A DNA stretch of 64,000 nucleotides, taken from assembly GCF_041200025.1 (NCBI RefSeq), contig NZ_CP165628.1, forward strand, positions 5,022,001 to 5,086,000. Reading direction: 5' to 3'. Of the stretch, positions 50,333-60,126 are shown piece after piece. The translations under genes and the position numbers were made by a program. Each line of letters starts with the position of its first letter. The first letter of the stretch is position 1. The notes under the pieces are model-generated. The model worked only from the letters and a program-made list of their open reading frames with translations. It had not been told where the DNA came from and did no database searches. This DNA is from Rouxiella sp. WC2420. GTDB lineage: Bacteria > Pseudomonadota > Gammaproteobacteria > Enterobacterales > Enterobacteriaceae.

Positions 50333-51235
50333 ATGGACTTACGCGATCTGAAACTGTTTCTCAATCTGGCTGAAAGCCGCCATTTCGGGCGTTCAGCCAA
50401 GGCTATGCATGTCAGCCCGTCGACTCTTTCACGGCAAATTCAGCGGCTGGAAGAGGAGCTGGGGCAGGCGCTTTTCCAGCGCGATAACCGCACCGTACAG
50501 TTGACACAGGCAGGCGACCAGCTAAAAATTTTCGCTCAGCAAACCCTGTTACAGTATCAACAGCTGCGCCATGCGATGGGGCAAAACGGCCCTACACTTT
50601 CCGGCGAGCTGCGCCTGTTCTGCTCGGTAACAGCGGCGTACAGCCATCTACCGCCAATCCTCGACCGTTTTCGCGCCCAGCATCCGCTGGTTGAAATCAA
50701 GCTCACCACCGGAGATGCCGCGGACGCAGTTGAAAAAGTACAATCAACTGAAGCCGATTTGGGCATTGCCGGGCATCCGGAAACGCTGCCTTCAAGTATA
50801 GACTTTACGCCGATTGGTGAAGTGACCATGGCGTTGATTGTGCCGTCTCTGCCCTGTGCGGTGCGGACTCAGGTCAGCGAGCCTCATCCTGAATGGTCGC
50901 AAATTCCATTTATCATTCCCGAGCATGGGCCGGCGCGTAAGCGTATCGACAGCTGGTTCCGTCATCACAAAATAACTAACCCACTGATTTACGCCACGGT
51001 TTCAGGACATGAAGCGATTGTCTCGATGGTGGCTTTGGGCTGCGGCGTGGCGCTTATTCCTGTCGTCGTGCTGGAAAATAGCCCTGACCTGATCCGCAAC
51101 CGTATTTTAGTGCACGACAATGTAACTATCGGCGCACCGCTGCCGTTGGGGGTTTGCGTACAGCGTAAACGACTCAATGAGCCACTGATTGAGGCGTTCT
51201 GGCAGTCGCTGTTACAGGTTGAACTGAAGCTGTAG
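50333..51235 (+). CDS. ilvY: LysR-type activator IlvY
   Basis: LysR-family regulator of 300 residues (E. coli 297) that activates divergent ilvC. The winged helix-turn-helix is in 1-60 (LAESRHFGRSAKAMHVSPSTLSRQIQRLEEELG). The effector domain follows from about 90 (LSGELRLFCSVTAAYSHLPPIL). The position facing ilvC is the standard one. A DUF2461 gene now lies between ilvY and ilvA. Confidence 0.95.
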   Translation: MDLRDLKLFLNLAESRHFGRSAKAMHVSPSTLSRQIQRLEEELGQALFQRDNRTVQLTQAGDQLKIFAQQTLLQYQQLRHAMGQNGPTLSGELRLFCSVTAAYSHLPPILDRFRAQHPLVEIKLTTGDAADAVEKVQSTEADLGIAGHPETLPSSIDFTPIGEVTMALIVPSLPCAVRTQVSEPHPEWSQIPFIIPEHGPARKRIDSWFRHHKITNPLIYATVSGHEAIVSMVALGCGVALIPVVVLENSPDLIRNRILVHDNVTIGAPLPLGVCVQRKRLNEPLIEAFWQSLLQVELKL

Positions 51236-51240
51236 CTTAA

Positions 51241-51266
51241 ACGGCGGGGAGGAATTCCGCCGTGAT
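51241..51266 (+). terminator. Putative ilvY terminator
   Basis: ACGGCGG (51241-51247) pairs with CCGCCGT (51257-51263) around a 9-nt loop; the following GATCTTTG is only weakly T-rich. Confidence 0.55.
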
Positions 51267-51308
51267 CTTTGTCGGCTCTTGTGATGGGTTTTATGATCAA
51301 AAAAGCGA

Positions 51309-52010
51309 TTAAAGATCGGCAGGATCGATCTGTTTCATGGTTTCAACGCGCATCAGCCAGTGATACAGCGGTTCAAGTTGCAGGAAAGCTTTTGCCAGTT
51401 CATCCACCAGCCTGGGGCTGAACAGCTTCTCGACTTGATTGTCGCTTGCCATCACCGCAAAAGATTTTCGGTTGTACCAGTTGGCGATCGCCGGGTCCTG
51501 CTCTATAACCAGCGGACGTTTGTAGCTTTCTCCCGCCAGTTCAAAAGGCGCACGGCAGCATTCGGCCACCTCGAGAAACTGCACCGGTTGGCGAGTCAAC
51601 GTGTGGCGGAACAGGTCCATGGTTTGCTTATTGGCGCTGTAATAGCCCAGCCCATAGCGCAGCATATCGGGGCCAAGCTCGAAGAAATACACGGGCGCGT
51701 CTTTCCAGTCTTTGCTCGGGCGCTTAAAGGTCAACCACATTCGGCTGCGATAACGAGTTTTGTCGTGGGAGAAACGCGTGTCGCGATGAATGCGCGACAG
51801 CGTTTTACCAATGGCGGGACGGATTTCAAACTGCGGATCAATAGCCAGCATGGTGTCGCTTAATGCTTCCACCAGCGTGCGGAACGGCGTTAGCAGTGTT
51901 TGATCGTAAATGTGACGGTTTTCATCAAACCACGTCTTGTCATTTTCGATGCGAACCTGCTGTAGAAAATTCAGCCCTTGCTGGCTGAAACCGTTAAACG
52001 CAGTGCTCAT
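51309..52010 (-). CDS. DUF2461 domain protein
   Basis: Protein of 233 residues of the DUF2461 (TIGR02453) family. The front FSQQGLNFLQQVRIENDKTWFDENRHIYD and the middle SRIHRDTRFSHDKTRYRSRMWLTFKRPSKDW are the typical family segments, and FFELGPDMLRYGLGYY follows. No signal peptide or membrane segment is seen, and the function is unknown. It begins 38 bp after ilvA on the same strand with no terminator between, so it is probably transcribed with the ilv operon. In E. coli ilvA is followed directly by ilvY. Confidence 0.85.
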   Translation of the reverse strand: MSTAFNGFSQQGLNFLQQVRIENDKTWFDENRHIYDQTLLTPFRTLVEALSDTMLAIDPQFEIRPAIGKTLSRIHRDTRFSHDKTRYRSRMWLTFKRPSKDWKDAPVYFFELGPDMLRYGLGYYSANKQTMDLFRHTLTRQPVQFLEVAECCRAPFELAGESYKRPLVIEQDPAIANWYNRKSFAVMASDNQVEKLFSPRLVDELAKAFLQLEPLYHWLMRVETMKQIDPADL

Positions 52011-52048
52011 ACGCCGTCCCTGTTTTAATGAACTAAATTACTGCTAAC

Positions 52049-53593
52049 CTATCCCTGCAAAAAGAATCGGAAAGCCGGATTATCTGACTCATTGTGGCAG
52101 TCATAACCCAGCGCCGAAAGATTCTTTTCGAACTCAGGCTCTTGATCCGTCAACTCAAACGCGGCCAACACGCGACCAAAGTCGGTGCCGTGGCTGCGAT
52201 AATGGAACAGAGAAATATTCCAGTGCGTGCCCAGCGTGTGCAGGAATTTCAGCAATGCGCCAGGAGACTCCGGGAATTCAAAGCTGTAAAGACGCTCACG
52301 CAGAGGCTTGCTCGGACGACCGCCAACCATATAGCGCACGTGCAGTTTCGCCATCTCGTCGTCGGACAAATCCACGACCTGATAGCCACCCTCGTTGAGC
52401 AAATCGATAATTTCTTTGCGCTCGGCGTGCCCGCGCGTCAGACGAACGCCAACAAAAATGCAGGCATTATCGGCATCGGCATAGCGATAGTTGAACTCAG
52501 TCACTGAGCGACCACCAAGTAACTGGCAGAAATTCAGGAAACTGCCTTTGCGCTCGGGGATAGTTACCGCCAGCAAGGCTTCACGCTGCTCTCCCAGCTC
52601 ACAACGCTCTGAAACATAACGCAAAGCATGGAAGTTGAGATTGGCACCTGACAACACGTGCGCCAGACGTTCGCCCTGAATATTATGCTCTTGCACATAT
52701 TTCTTCAGACCGGCGAGCGCCAAAGCTCCGGAAGGCTCGGCGATAGCGCGCACGTCTTCGAACAAGTCTTTAACCGCCGCGCAGATTGCATCGCTGTCGA
52801 CGGTGATGACGTCATCGAGATATTCACGGCACAGGCGGAAGGTTTCGTTACCGATACGCTTAACGGCTACGCCTTCGGCAAACAGCCCGACGCGCGCCAG
52901 ATCCACCGGCTCACCGGCATCCAGCGCCGCACGCAGGCAGGCAGAGTCTTCGGCTTCAACACCGATAACCTTGATTTGCGGCATCAGTTGCTTAATCAAT
53001 ACCGCCACACCTGCCGCCAGACCGCCGCCGCCGACCGGAACAAACACCCGGTCGAGGTGCGCATCTTGTTGCAGCAACTCCATCGCCAGCGTTCCCTGCC
53101 CGGCGATCACCGCCGGATGGTCAAACGGTGGCACAAAGGTCATGCCCTGAGACAGTGACAGCTCAATCGCTTTGGCTTTTGCTTCGTCGAAATTAGCTCC
53201 GTGCAGCAGCACTTCGCCGCCAAAATTACGCACGGCGTCAACTTTGATATCGGCGGTCGCCACCGGCATCACAATCAGTGCTTTTATCCCTTTTCGGGTG
53301 GCTGACAAGGCAACGCCCTGAGCATGGTTACCGGCCGAAGCTGTAATCACGCCGCGCGCCGCTTGCTCTTCAGTCAATCCGGCAATCATTGCGTAGGCGC
53401 CGCGCAGTTTAAAACTGTGCACCGCCTGACGGTCTTCACGTTTCACCAGAATTACGTTATCCAGGCGAGTCGAGATTTTTTCCATGACCTGTAACGGGGT
53501 GACTTGCGCCACCTCATAAACGGGTGCTCGCAACACTGCGCGCAGATATTCTGCACCGCAGGGTTGGTCGGGCAGTGGTTGTGATACCGCCAT
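52049..53593 (-). CDS. ilvA: Threonine deaminase (biosynthetic)
   Basis: PLP enzyme of 514 residues, as in E. coli; it deaminates threonine to 2-oxobutanoate, the first committed step to isoleucine, and is inhibited by isoleucine. The PLP lysine is Lys62 in HSFKLRGAY, and the phosphate loop is GGGGLAAGV. Two C-terminal ACT-like regulatory domains (about 325-510) are present, each with an EFPESPGAL- or IPERKGSFL-type loop. The start at 53593 (MAVSQPL) lies 4 bp after the ilvD stop; a longer frame runs into ilvD and is rejected. Confidence 0.97.
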   Translation of the reverse strand: MAVSQPLPDQPCGAEYLRAVLRAPVYEVAQVTPLQVMEKISTRLDNVILVKREDRQAVHSFKLRGAYAMIAGLTEEQAARGVITASAGNHAQGVALSATRKGIKALIVMPVATADIKVDAVRNFGGEVLLHGANFDEAKAKAIELSLSQGMTFVPPFDHPAVIAGQGTLAMELLQQDAHLDRVFVPVGGGGLAAGVAVLIKQLMPQIKVIGVEAEDSACLRAALDAGEPVDLARVGLFAEGVAVKRIGNETFRLCREYLDDVITVDSDAICAAVKDLFEDVRAIAEPSGALALAGLKKYVQEHNIQGERLAHVLSGANLNFHALRYVSERCELGEQREALLAVTIPERKGSFLNFCQLLGGRSVTEFNYRYADADNACIFVGVRLTRGHAERKEIIDLLNEGGYQVVDLSDDEMAKLHVRYMVGGRPSKPLRERLYSFEFPESPGALLKFLHTLGTHWNISLFHYRSHGTDFGRVLAAFELTDQEPEFEKNLSALGYDCHNESDNPAFRFFLQG

Positions 53594-53597
53594 GCAG

Positions 53598-55448
53598 TTA
53601 GCCTCCCAGCTTACTCTTATCGCGAATTGCACCTTTGTCGGCACTGGTTGCCAGCAATGCATAGGCGCGCAGAGCGTAGGAAACTTCACGCACACGATTT
53701 TTTGGCGTCCAGGCTTTATCACCACGGGCCAATTCGATTTCACGACGTGCAGCCAGTTCACTGTCAGCGACATCCAGCACCATGCTGCGGTTTGGAATGT
53801 CGATGTCAATCATGTCGCCTTCTTCGATCAGCGCAATCAGGCCACCGCTGCCCGCTTCCGGAGAAACGTGGCCAATTGACAGACCTGAAGTACCACCGGA
53901 GAAACGGCCATCGGTGATAAGCGCACAGGCTTTGCCCAGACCCATGGATTTAAGATAGGTGGTCGGATACAGCATTTCCTGCATGCCCGGCCCGCCTTTA
54001 GGCCCTTCGTAACGGATAACAACCACGTCACCGGCAACCACTTTACCGCCAAGGATCCCTTCAACCGCTGCATCCTGACTTTCAAATACTTTAGCCGGGC
54101 CACGGAAGGTCAGGTTTTCTTCATCAACGCCTGCGGTTTTAACAATGCTACCGTCAACCGCCATGTTGCCGTAAAGCACGGCCAGGCCGCCTTCGGTGCT
54201 GAACGCGTGTTCGATGGAACGAATACAGCCTTCGGCGCGGTCGTCATCCAGCGTGTCCCAACGGCAATCCTGTGAGAAAGCCTTGGTGGTGCGGATACCG
54301 GCAGGGCCTGCGCGGAACATCTTTTTAACGGCTTCGTCTTCGGTCAGCATGATGTCGTATTTTTTCAGCGTTTCCGGGAATTTCATTTCCAGAACGTTGC
54401 TCACATCGCGATTCATCAGGCCAGCGCGGTCAAGCTCGCCCAGAATGGCCCATACGCCACCAGCGCGGTGAACGTCTTCCATATGATATTTCGGCGTGCT
54501 CGGTGCCACTTTACACAGGTGAGGAACCTTGCGGGACAGCGCATCGATGTCAGTCATGTTGAAATCAATATCGCCTTCCTGCGCCGCGGCCAGCAGGTGC
54601 AGGATGGTGTTAGTCGAGCCGCCCATCGCGATATCCAGCGTCATGGCGTTTTCGAATGCTGCTTTATTGGCGATGTTGCGTGGTAATACGCTTTCATCGT
54701 CATTTTCGTAATAACGTTTTGCCAGACTAACGATGCGGGTACCGGCAGACAGGAACAGATCTTTACGGTCGGCATGGGTCGCCAGCAGTGAACCATTAGC
54801 CGGTTGGGACAGGCCCAGAACTTCGGTCAGACAGTTCATCGAGTTTGCGGTAAACATCCCGGAGCAAGAACCACAGGTCGGACAGGCAGAACGTTCGATC
54901 TGTGCGCTGTCTGCGTCGCTGACTTTAGGGTTTGCACCTTGGATCATTGCGTCAACCAGGTCGAGCTTGATGATTTTGTCAGACAGCTTGGTTTTACCGG
55001 CTTCCATCGGGCCACCGGAAACAAAGATCACCGGAATGTTAAGGCGCAGCGCGGCCATCAGCATCCCCGGGGTGATTTTGTCACAGTTGGAGATACAAAC
55101 CATGGCATCGGCGCAGTGCGCGTTTACCATGTACTCCACCGAGTCGGCGATCAGCTCACGCGAAGGCAGTGAATACAGCATGCCACCATGACCCATGGCA
55201 ATCCCGTCATCCACGGCGATAGTATTGAACTCTTTGGCAACACCGCCGCAGGCTTCGATCTGCTCGGCAACCAGTTTACCCATGTCGCGCAAGTGAACGT
55301 GACCCGGGACGAACTGAGTAAAGGAGTTGACGACGGCGATAATCGGTTTGTTGAAATCATCATCGGTCATCCCGGTAGCGCGCCATAATGCGCGGGCGCC
55401 GGCCATATTTCGGCCTTGAGTCGTGGTAGCGGAACGTAACTTTGGCAT
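53598..55448 (-). CDS. ilvD: Dihydroxy-acid dehydratase
   Basis: Fe-S dehydratase of 616 residues, E. coli length. It makes the 2-oxo acids of valine and isoleucine from the IlvC products. Iron-sulfur ligands lie in [11 protein letters not shown] (Cys122) and [11 protein letters not shown] (Cys195). [19 protein letters not shown] near the C-terminus is the second family signature. It is separated from ilvE by 194 bp, which contain repeat copy B, and is tightly linked to ilvA. Confidence 0.97.
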   Translation of the reverse strand: MPKLRSATTTQGRNMAGARALWRATGMTDDDFNKPIIAVVNSFTQFVPGHVHLRDMGKLVAEQIEACGGVAKEFNTIAVDDGIAMGHGGMLYSLPSRELIADSVEYMVNAHCADAMVCISNCDKITPGMLMAALRLNIPVIFVSGGPMEAGKTKLSDKIIKLDLVDAMIQGANPKVSDADSAQIERSACPTCGSCSGMFTANSMNCLTEVLGLSQPANGSLLATHADRKDLFLSAGTRIVSLAKRYYENDDESVLPRNIANKAAFENAMTLDIAMGGSTNTILHLLAAAQEGDIDFNMTDIDALSRKVPHLCKVAPSTPKYHMEDVHRAGGVWAILGELDRAGLMNRDVSNVLEMKFPETLKKYDIMLTEDEAVKKMFRAGPAGIRTTKAFSQDCRWDTLDDDRAEGCIRSIEHAFSTEGGLAVLYGNMAVDGSIVKTAGVDEENLTFRGPAKVFESQDAAVEGILGGKVVAGDVVVIRYEGPKGGPGMQEMLYPTTYLKSMGLGKACALITDGRFSGGTSGLSIGHVSPEAGSGGLIALIEEGDMIDIDIPNRSMVLDVADSELAARREIELARGDKAWTPKNRVREVSYALRAYALLATSADKGAIRDKSKLGG

Positions 55449-55533
55449 GCTCTATTTACTCCAATTAATACTTTTATGTGGACGGCGCAACCGCCGCCCA
55501 CGACTTTATTTCTCACCCTATAGATTTCATGGT

Positions 55534-55635
55534 GCAGGAAGGCGGCAACTGAATGAATCCCCAGGAGCTTACTCAAGTAAGTGACTGGGGTAAGTGAGGG
55601 CAGCCAACGCACCTGCAACGTGAAAGATGACGGGT
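55534..55635 (-). repeat. 102-bp palindromic element, copy B (between ilvE and ilvD)
   Basis: Gap-free match to copy A (50108-50209), about 85% identical. The hairpin CCCC-aggag-CTTAC/GTAAG-tgact-GGGG is kept. It lies within the ilvLGMEDA transcript, 86-187 bp before the ilvD start, in the same orientation to its gene as copy A to ilvC. Confidence 0.85.
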
Positions 55636-55642
55636 GTTTTTA

Positions 55643-56572
55643 TTAAGGGTTTACTTGGTCCAACCAGCCGTACTTGTCTTCGGTTTCGCCGGTAAACAGT
55701 CCGAAGAATGCGCTCTGGATTTTCTTGGTCACTGGACCACGTTTGCCCGCGCCAACCTGAATGCCGTCTACGCTGCGAACCGGGGTGATTTCGGCTGCAG
55801 TACCCGACATAAACACTTCGTCAGCCAGGTACAGGGATTCACGAGACAGCACCTGCTCGCGAACTTCGATACCCAAGTCTTTCGCCAGTTTGATGATTGC
55901 ATCACGGGTAATGCCCGGCAATGCTGAAGAGGTGAATGGCGGAGTAAACAGAATACCCTCTTTCACTTCAAACAGGTTTTCGCCCGCGCCTTCGGAAACA
56001 TAACCGTTAACGTCCAGAGCAATACCTTCCTGATAACCGTGACGGCGCGCTTCGCTACCCACCAGCAGTGAAGAAAGATAGTTACCACCGGCTTTTGCAG
56101 CAGTTGGGATAGTGTTGGCTGCAACACGATTCCATGAAGAGACCATTGCATCGATACCGTTTTCCAGAGCTTCATCGCCCAGGTAGGCACCCCAAGGGAA
56201 CGCCGCAATGATCACGTCAGTTTCATAACCGTCCGGTGGGTTCACGCCCAGACCCACGTCGCCAACGAATACCAGTGGGCGGATATAGGCGCTTTTCAGG
56301 TTGTTCTTACGCAGCACGTCGCGGCAGGCTTCCATCAGCTCTTCCACGGACTGTTTAACCGGGAAACGATAGATTTTTGCAGAATCGTGCAAACGCTGCA
56401 TATGTTCACGATGACGGAAAACTACTGGTCCTTTGTGCGAGTCGTAGCAGCGAACGCCTTCAAATACTGACGTGCCGTAGTGAAGTGCGTGGGACATTAC
56501 GCTTACCTTTGCGTCTTCCCATGGAACCATCTCGCCGTTGAACCAAATAAAATCAGCTTTCTTCGTAGACAT
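55643..56572 (-). CDS. ilvE: Branched-chain amino-acid aminotransferase
   Basis: Fold-type IV PLP aminotransferase of 309 residues, as in E. coli; last step for Ile, Val and Leu. The PLP lysine is Lys160 (TAAKAGGNYLSSLL). LHYGTSVFEGVRCY (30-43) and MSGTAAEITPVRSVDG (about 255-270) are family signatures. It follows ilvM with a 15-bp gap. Confidence 0.97.
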   Translation of the reverse strand: MSTKKADFIWFNGEMVPWEDAKVSVMSHALHYGTSVFEGVRCYDSHKGPVVFRHREHMQRLHDSAKIYRFPVKQSVEELMEACRDVLRKNNLKSAYIRPLVFVGDVGLGVNPPDGYETDVIIAAFPWGAYLGDEALENGIDAMVSSWNRVAANTIPTAAKAGGNYLSSLLVGSEARRHGYQEGIALDVNGYVSEGAGENLFEVKEGILFTPPFTSSALPGITRDAIIKLAKDLGIEVREQVLSRESLYLADEVFMSGTAAEITPVRSVDGIQVGAGKRGPVTKKIQSAFFGLFTGETEDKYGWLDQVNP

Positions 56573-56587
56573 TCTTCTGTTCCTTAC

Positions 56588-56863
56588 TTACGCGTTGGCG
56601 CGTTTTTGTTGGTTAGTTTGTTGTGATGTTTGCTGCTGGACCTCAACACTGGCGACGTCCATAAGTTTGTTCAACTGCACTGACAGTAAATCCACCGACC
56701 GCTCACTGGCAACGGTCATTTCAATATTGATATTTTCGTTGTTGGCCATCTGGCTCATGTTCATGGCGCAGACCTGGAATCCACGGTGACGAACGACGCG
56801 CAATACACGCTCCAGCATTTCTGGGCGGAAGCGGGCCTGAATTGAGACGTTATGCTGCATCAT
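56588..56863 (-). CDS. ilvM: Acetolactate synthase II small subunit
   Basis: ACT-domain regulatory subunit of 91 residues (E. coli 87) for Ilv[21 protein letters not shown] is the ACT strand-helix unit. The Gln/Thr-rich tail is slightly longer than in E. coli. It overlaps ilvG by 4 bp, so translation is coupled. Confidence 0.94.
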   Translation of the reverse strand: MMQHNVSIQARFRPEMLERVLRVVRHRGFQVCAMNMSQMANNENINIEMTVASERSVDLLSVQLNKLMDVASVEVQQQTSQQTNQQKRANA

Positions 56864-58506
56864 GACATTTTCTCCAACATGGTTTCGTTGCCCGCACCCG
56901 GTGGTACCAATGGCCAGACATTCTGATTTTCGTCGATGGATACCTGAAGCAGATAAGGACCTTTACTATTGAAGAAGGCGTCCAGAGCATCGTCGACCTG
57001 GTCTTTACGGCTGATACGTTGGCCTGGGATATCAAACGCGCTGGCCAGCGTAATAAAATCGGGGTTATCTGAGAGGTTAGTTTCACTGTAGCGCCCATCA
57101 AAGAACAGTTCCTGCCACTGTCGAACCATCCCTAATCGCTGGTTATCCAGCAGCAGGATTTTCAGCGGCAACTGTTTTCGCTTGATAGTGCCCAGCTCCT
57201 GAACATTCATCATGAATGAACCATCACCAGAAACGCAGATAACCATATCGTCTGGACGTGCAACCTGTGCGCCTACCGCAGCAGGCACACCAAAGCCCAT
57301 GGTGCCAAGGCCGCTGGAAGTGATGAAATTCTCTGGACGAGAGAATGTCATATGCTGCGCAGTCCACATTTGATGCTGGCCCACGTCAGTTGTCACCACG
57401 GTGTTGGCGTCCATACGATCGGAAACTTGTTTCAGCAGCAACGGGGCAAAAATCGCTTCGCCCGGGTGGTCATAACGCCACTCGCCTGCCGCTTTCATGG
57501 TCATGACTTCGTCACGCCATGCACTGATTGAACATTGCTGCTCCAGCGCAGGCAACATCGCAGGCAAAGAGCCCTGCAACGCAACGTGCGCCTGGCGCAA
57601 TTTATTTAATTCAGCCGGATCGATATCCATGTGGATAACGCTGGCGTTTGGCGCGAAGGTGTTGAGCTTGCCGGTTACGCGGTCATCGAAACGCGCGCCA
57701 ACGGCAATCAACAGGTCACAGGACTGAACTGCCAGATTGGCAGCCTTGGTGCCGTGCATGCCCAACATTCCCAGATAGCACGGGTCGTTGGCATCAGGTG
57801 CGCCCAATCCTTTAAGTGTAGCAACGCACGGGATTCCCGTGGCACGAATAAACGAACGCAGAGCGGGAACCGCACCGGCCATACCGACGCCACCGCCGAC
57901 ATAAAGCATCGGTTTTTGCGCCTTGGCAATCATTTCATAAGCTTGCGCCAGTTCAGCGGTTGGATGAGGCATTTCCTGTTCAACTGGCATCAGGTGCGGT
58001 GCTAAATCGGCAACTGCCAGTTGGATATCTTTAGGGATATCAACCAGAACCGGCCCCGGACGACCGCTGCTGGCGATAGCAAACGCTTCAGCCATGATTT
58101 CCGGCAGCGCTTCCAGTGACTCAACCAGGAAGCTATGTTTGGTGCAGGCCAGAGACAGGCCCAGCACGTCGATTTCCTGGAAAGCATCGGTGCCGATGAA
58201 GGCGGAACCCACCTGACCGGTGATCGCCACAATCGGAACGGAGTCCATCAATGCGTCGGCGAGACCAGTAATCAGGTTGGTCGCACCCGGACCCGAAGTG
58301 GCGATACACACCCCGACTTTGCCGGTTGAGCGCGCGTAACCGATGGCAGCCATCGCCGCGCCTTGCTCATGACGGCACAGTAGGTGTTCCACGCCGCCGT
58401 CGTAGAGTGCATCGTATACCGGCATGATCGCTCCGCCAGGATAGCCGAAGACCATATCCACCCCTTGCGAACGCAACGCTTGTACTACCCACTGTGCTCC
58501 ATTCAT
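56860..58506 (-). CDS. ilvG: Acetolactate synthase II large subunit
   Basis: ThDP-dependent enzyme of 548 residues that condenses pyruvate with pyruvate or 2-oxobutanoate. It is insensitive to valine in E. coli relatives. The catalytic Glu47 lies in [10 protein letters not shown], and the ThDP-Mg motif starts [14 protein letters not shown] (about 428-441). The frame is uninterrupted: the frameshift that inactivates ilvG in E. coli K-12 is absent. It is the first enzyme gene after the leader and attenuator. Confidence 0.97.
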   Translation of the reverse strand: MNGAQWVVQALRSQGVDMVFGYPGGAIMPVYDALYDGGVEHLLCRHEQGAAMAAIGYARSTGKVGVCIATSGPGATNLITGLADALMDSVPIVAITGQVGSAFIGTDAFQEIDVLGLSLACTKHSFLVESLEALPEIMAEAFAIASSGRPGPVLVDIPKDIQLAVADLAPHLMPVEQEMPHPTAELAQAYEMIAKAQKPMLYVGGGVGMAGAVPALRSFIRATGIPCVATLKGLGAPDANDPCYLGMLGMHGTKAANLAVQSCDLLIAVGARFDDRVTGKLNTFAPNASVIHMDIDPAELNKLRQAHVALQGSLPAMLPALEQQCSISAWRDEVMTMKAAGEWRYDHPGEAIFAPLLLKQVSDRMDANTVVTTDVGQHQMWTAQHMTFSRPENFITSSGLGTMGFGVPAAVGAQVARPDDMVICVSGDGSFMMNVQELGTIKRKQLPLKILLLDNQRLGMVRQWQELFFDGRYSETNLSDNPDFITLASAFDIPGQRISRKDQVDDALDAFFNSKGPYLLQVSIDENQNVWPLVPPGAGNETMLEKMS

Positions 58507-58595
58507 CTTTATTCTCCTGCCTTTTGACTACAAGCGCAGAACATTATGCTGTTGTTCATATTTTCTTCCGCCTCATTCCGCTAAAAATTAACCTG

Positions 58596-58634
58596 GCCAA
58601 AAAAAAACCCCCGGACCTTTCGGTGCGGGGGTTC
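58596..58634 (-). terminator. ilv operon attenuator
   Basis: Minus strand AACCCCCG (58633-58626) pairs with CGGGGGTT (58613-58606), followed by a run of T (58605-58599). It lies between the leader peptide and ilvG, exactly as a branched-chain attenuator should. The 58507-58595 stretch between it and ilvG is A+T-rich and without other features. Confidence 0.92.
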
Positions 58635-58653
58635 TTTTCAGGTTCAGGCTTGT

Positions 58654-58755
58654 TTAGTAAGCCTTTCTTCGTCCAAGTGCAGCCCCGCACGGTGGGATAA
58701 TAATCACCACCACACGAATAACGACTAGGCTTAGCACACGGACGAGAGCTTTCAT
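58654..58755 (-). CDS. ilvL: ilv operon leader peptide
   Basis: A 33-residue leader, of which 15 are Ile, Val or Leu (4 Leu, 7 Val, 4 Ile), with runs VVV and III followed by PPCGAALGR as in E. coli IlvL. Ribosome stalling on these codons prevents the attenuator from forming. The start is the ATG at 58755; the stop lies 20 bp before the attenuator stem. A possible promoter lies near 58840-58810 (TTGTCT, then GATAAC), not firmly assigned. Confidence 0.92.
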   Translation of the reverse strand: MKALVRVLSLVVIRVVVIIIPPCGAALGRRKAY

Positions 58756-58887
58756 TTTTTGGTTTCTTAAATTCTTGTTTCGAACGATTGCCTACAGAGT
58801 TATCACAGTTAGATAAGCAAAGACAACACTTTTCTTACGTTATCATCTAAGGCGACTGTGCAACAAATCTAGAAAAACTTAGCGTTT

Positions 58888-60126
58888 TCAGGTGCTCGTG
58901 CTGACATTTGCCTCTTTAGCATTTGATGCGGCATTTATGACCTTGCCTCGAGTATCGCGTCCGAAGAACACCAGCACCGAGATCACAATCGCCACCGTTC
59001 CGGCGACCATCGCCATCCCTAATCCATAGTTGTGACCATGACTTTCGGCAATATAAACCTGCAACGTTGCATTCACGGAGGCTATCAGATTACCCAACTG
59101 ATAAACGAAGCCTGGAAGCACGGCCCGCGTGTTGTCCGGCACCAGCTCGGTAAGATAGCTCGGGATCACACCCCACGCTCCCTGAACCATAAACTGCATC
59201 AGGAATGCACCCAGCCCCAGCATCCATGAACCTCCGGCAAATGCCCACAGCGGCAGCACAGGCAGCGACAGCAACGCGGCAATGATAATCGCTTTCTTAC
59301 GCCCAATTCGCTCGGACAAGACCCCAAATGTTACTCCCCCCATAATCGATGCAATGTTGTAACAGATGGCGATGATGCTGACAGTGTGGGCATCAAAACC
59401 GTGTTGAACCTTGAGGAAGGTCGGATAGAGATCCTGCGTACCGTGGCTGAAGAAGTTAAACGCCGCCATCAACACCACCAGATAAACACAGAGCTTCCAG
59501 TGCGTTTTTAGCGCTGGCAGCAGCGCGGTACTTTCGTGACGCTCGCGGGCCGCCAGCCACACCGGTGACTCTTGAACCTTGAAGTAGATAAACGGCAGCA
59601 GGAAGATCGGCACGGCGCCAATAACAAACATTCCACGCCAGCCCACTACGCTGAACAGTAAACCGTAAACCACGCCCGCCAACAGATAACCAAACGGATA
59701 ACCGGCCTGGAAAATCCCGGACATCAGCCCGCGTGAACGGTCTGGAATAGTTTCCATTGCCAGCGAAGAAGCCACACCCCATACCCCGCCCATCGCCACG
59801 CCATAAATTACGCGCAGGATCAGGAAAACGGTCAGTGAAGGGGCGGCGGCGGTACAGAGCTCAAAGAAGGAGAAGAACAGAATGTTGACCATTAACACCG
59901 GCTTGCGGCCATATTTCTCTGCCGCGCGGCCAAACAGCAATGCCCCGATCGGTCGTACTGCCAGGGTCAACAGAATGGCCAGCGTGACTTCTTTAATATC
60001 AACGTGATAGGAGCTAGCAATATCACTCAATAAAAAGACCAGAAGGAAAAAGTCAAAAGCATCCAGTGTCCAACTCAGAAAACTGGCAATGGCGACGTTA
60101 CGTTGCCGGGGAGTCCAACCAAACAT
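58888..60126 (-). CDS. MFS transporter, SHS (sialate/carboxylate:H+ symporter-like) family
   Basis: Twelve-segment inner-membrane transporter of 412 residues. The front FLSWTLDAFDFFLLVFLL and the loop GRAAEKYGRKPVLM are typical of the sialic-acid/lactate symporter branch (NanT, Jen1-like) of the major facilitator superfamily; VSIIAICYNIASIMGGVTFGVLSERIGRKKAI repeats the signature in the second half. Monocarboxylate or sialate transport is likely, but the substrate cannot be told from sequence. No catabolic genes are near. It sits between ilvL and comM, which are neighbours in E. coli. Confidence 0.8.
   Translation of the reverse strand: MFGWTPRQRNVAIASFLSWTLDAFDFFLLVFLLSDIASSYHVDIKEVTLAILLTLAVRPIGALLFGRAAEKYGRKPVLMVNILFFSFFELCTAAAPSLTVFLILRVIYGVAMGGVWGVASSLAMETIPDRSRGLMSGIFQAGYPFGYLLAGVVYGLLFSVVGWRGMFVIGAVPIFLLPFIYFKVQESPVWLAARERHESTALLPALKTHWKLCVYLVVLMAAFNFFSHGTQDLYPTFLKVQHGFDAHTVSIIAICYNIASIMGGVTFGVLSERIGRKKAIIIAALLSLPVLPLWAFAGGSWMLGLGAFLMQFMVQGAWGVIPSYLTELVPDNTRAVLPGFVYQLGNLIASVNATLQVYIAESHGHNYGLGMAMVAGTVAIVISVLVFFGRDTRGKVINAASNAKEANVSTST

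Noticed and set aside
53594-53809. N-terminal extension of ilvA
   Set aside because: It overlaps ilvD in another frame and is absent from the family; the start at 53593 is correct.
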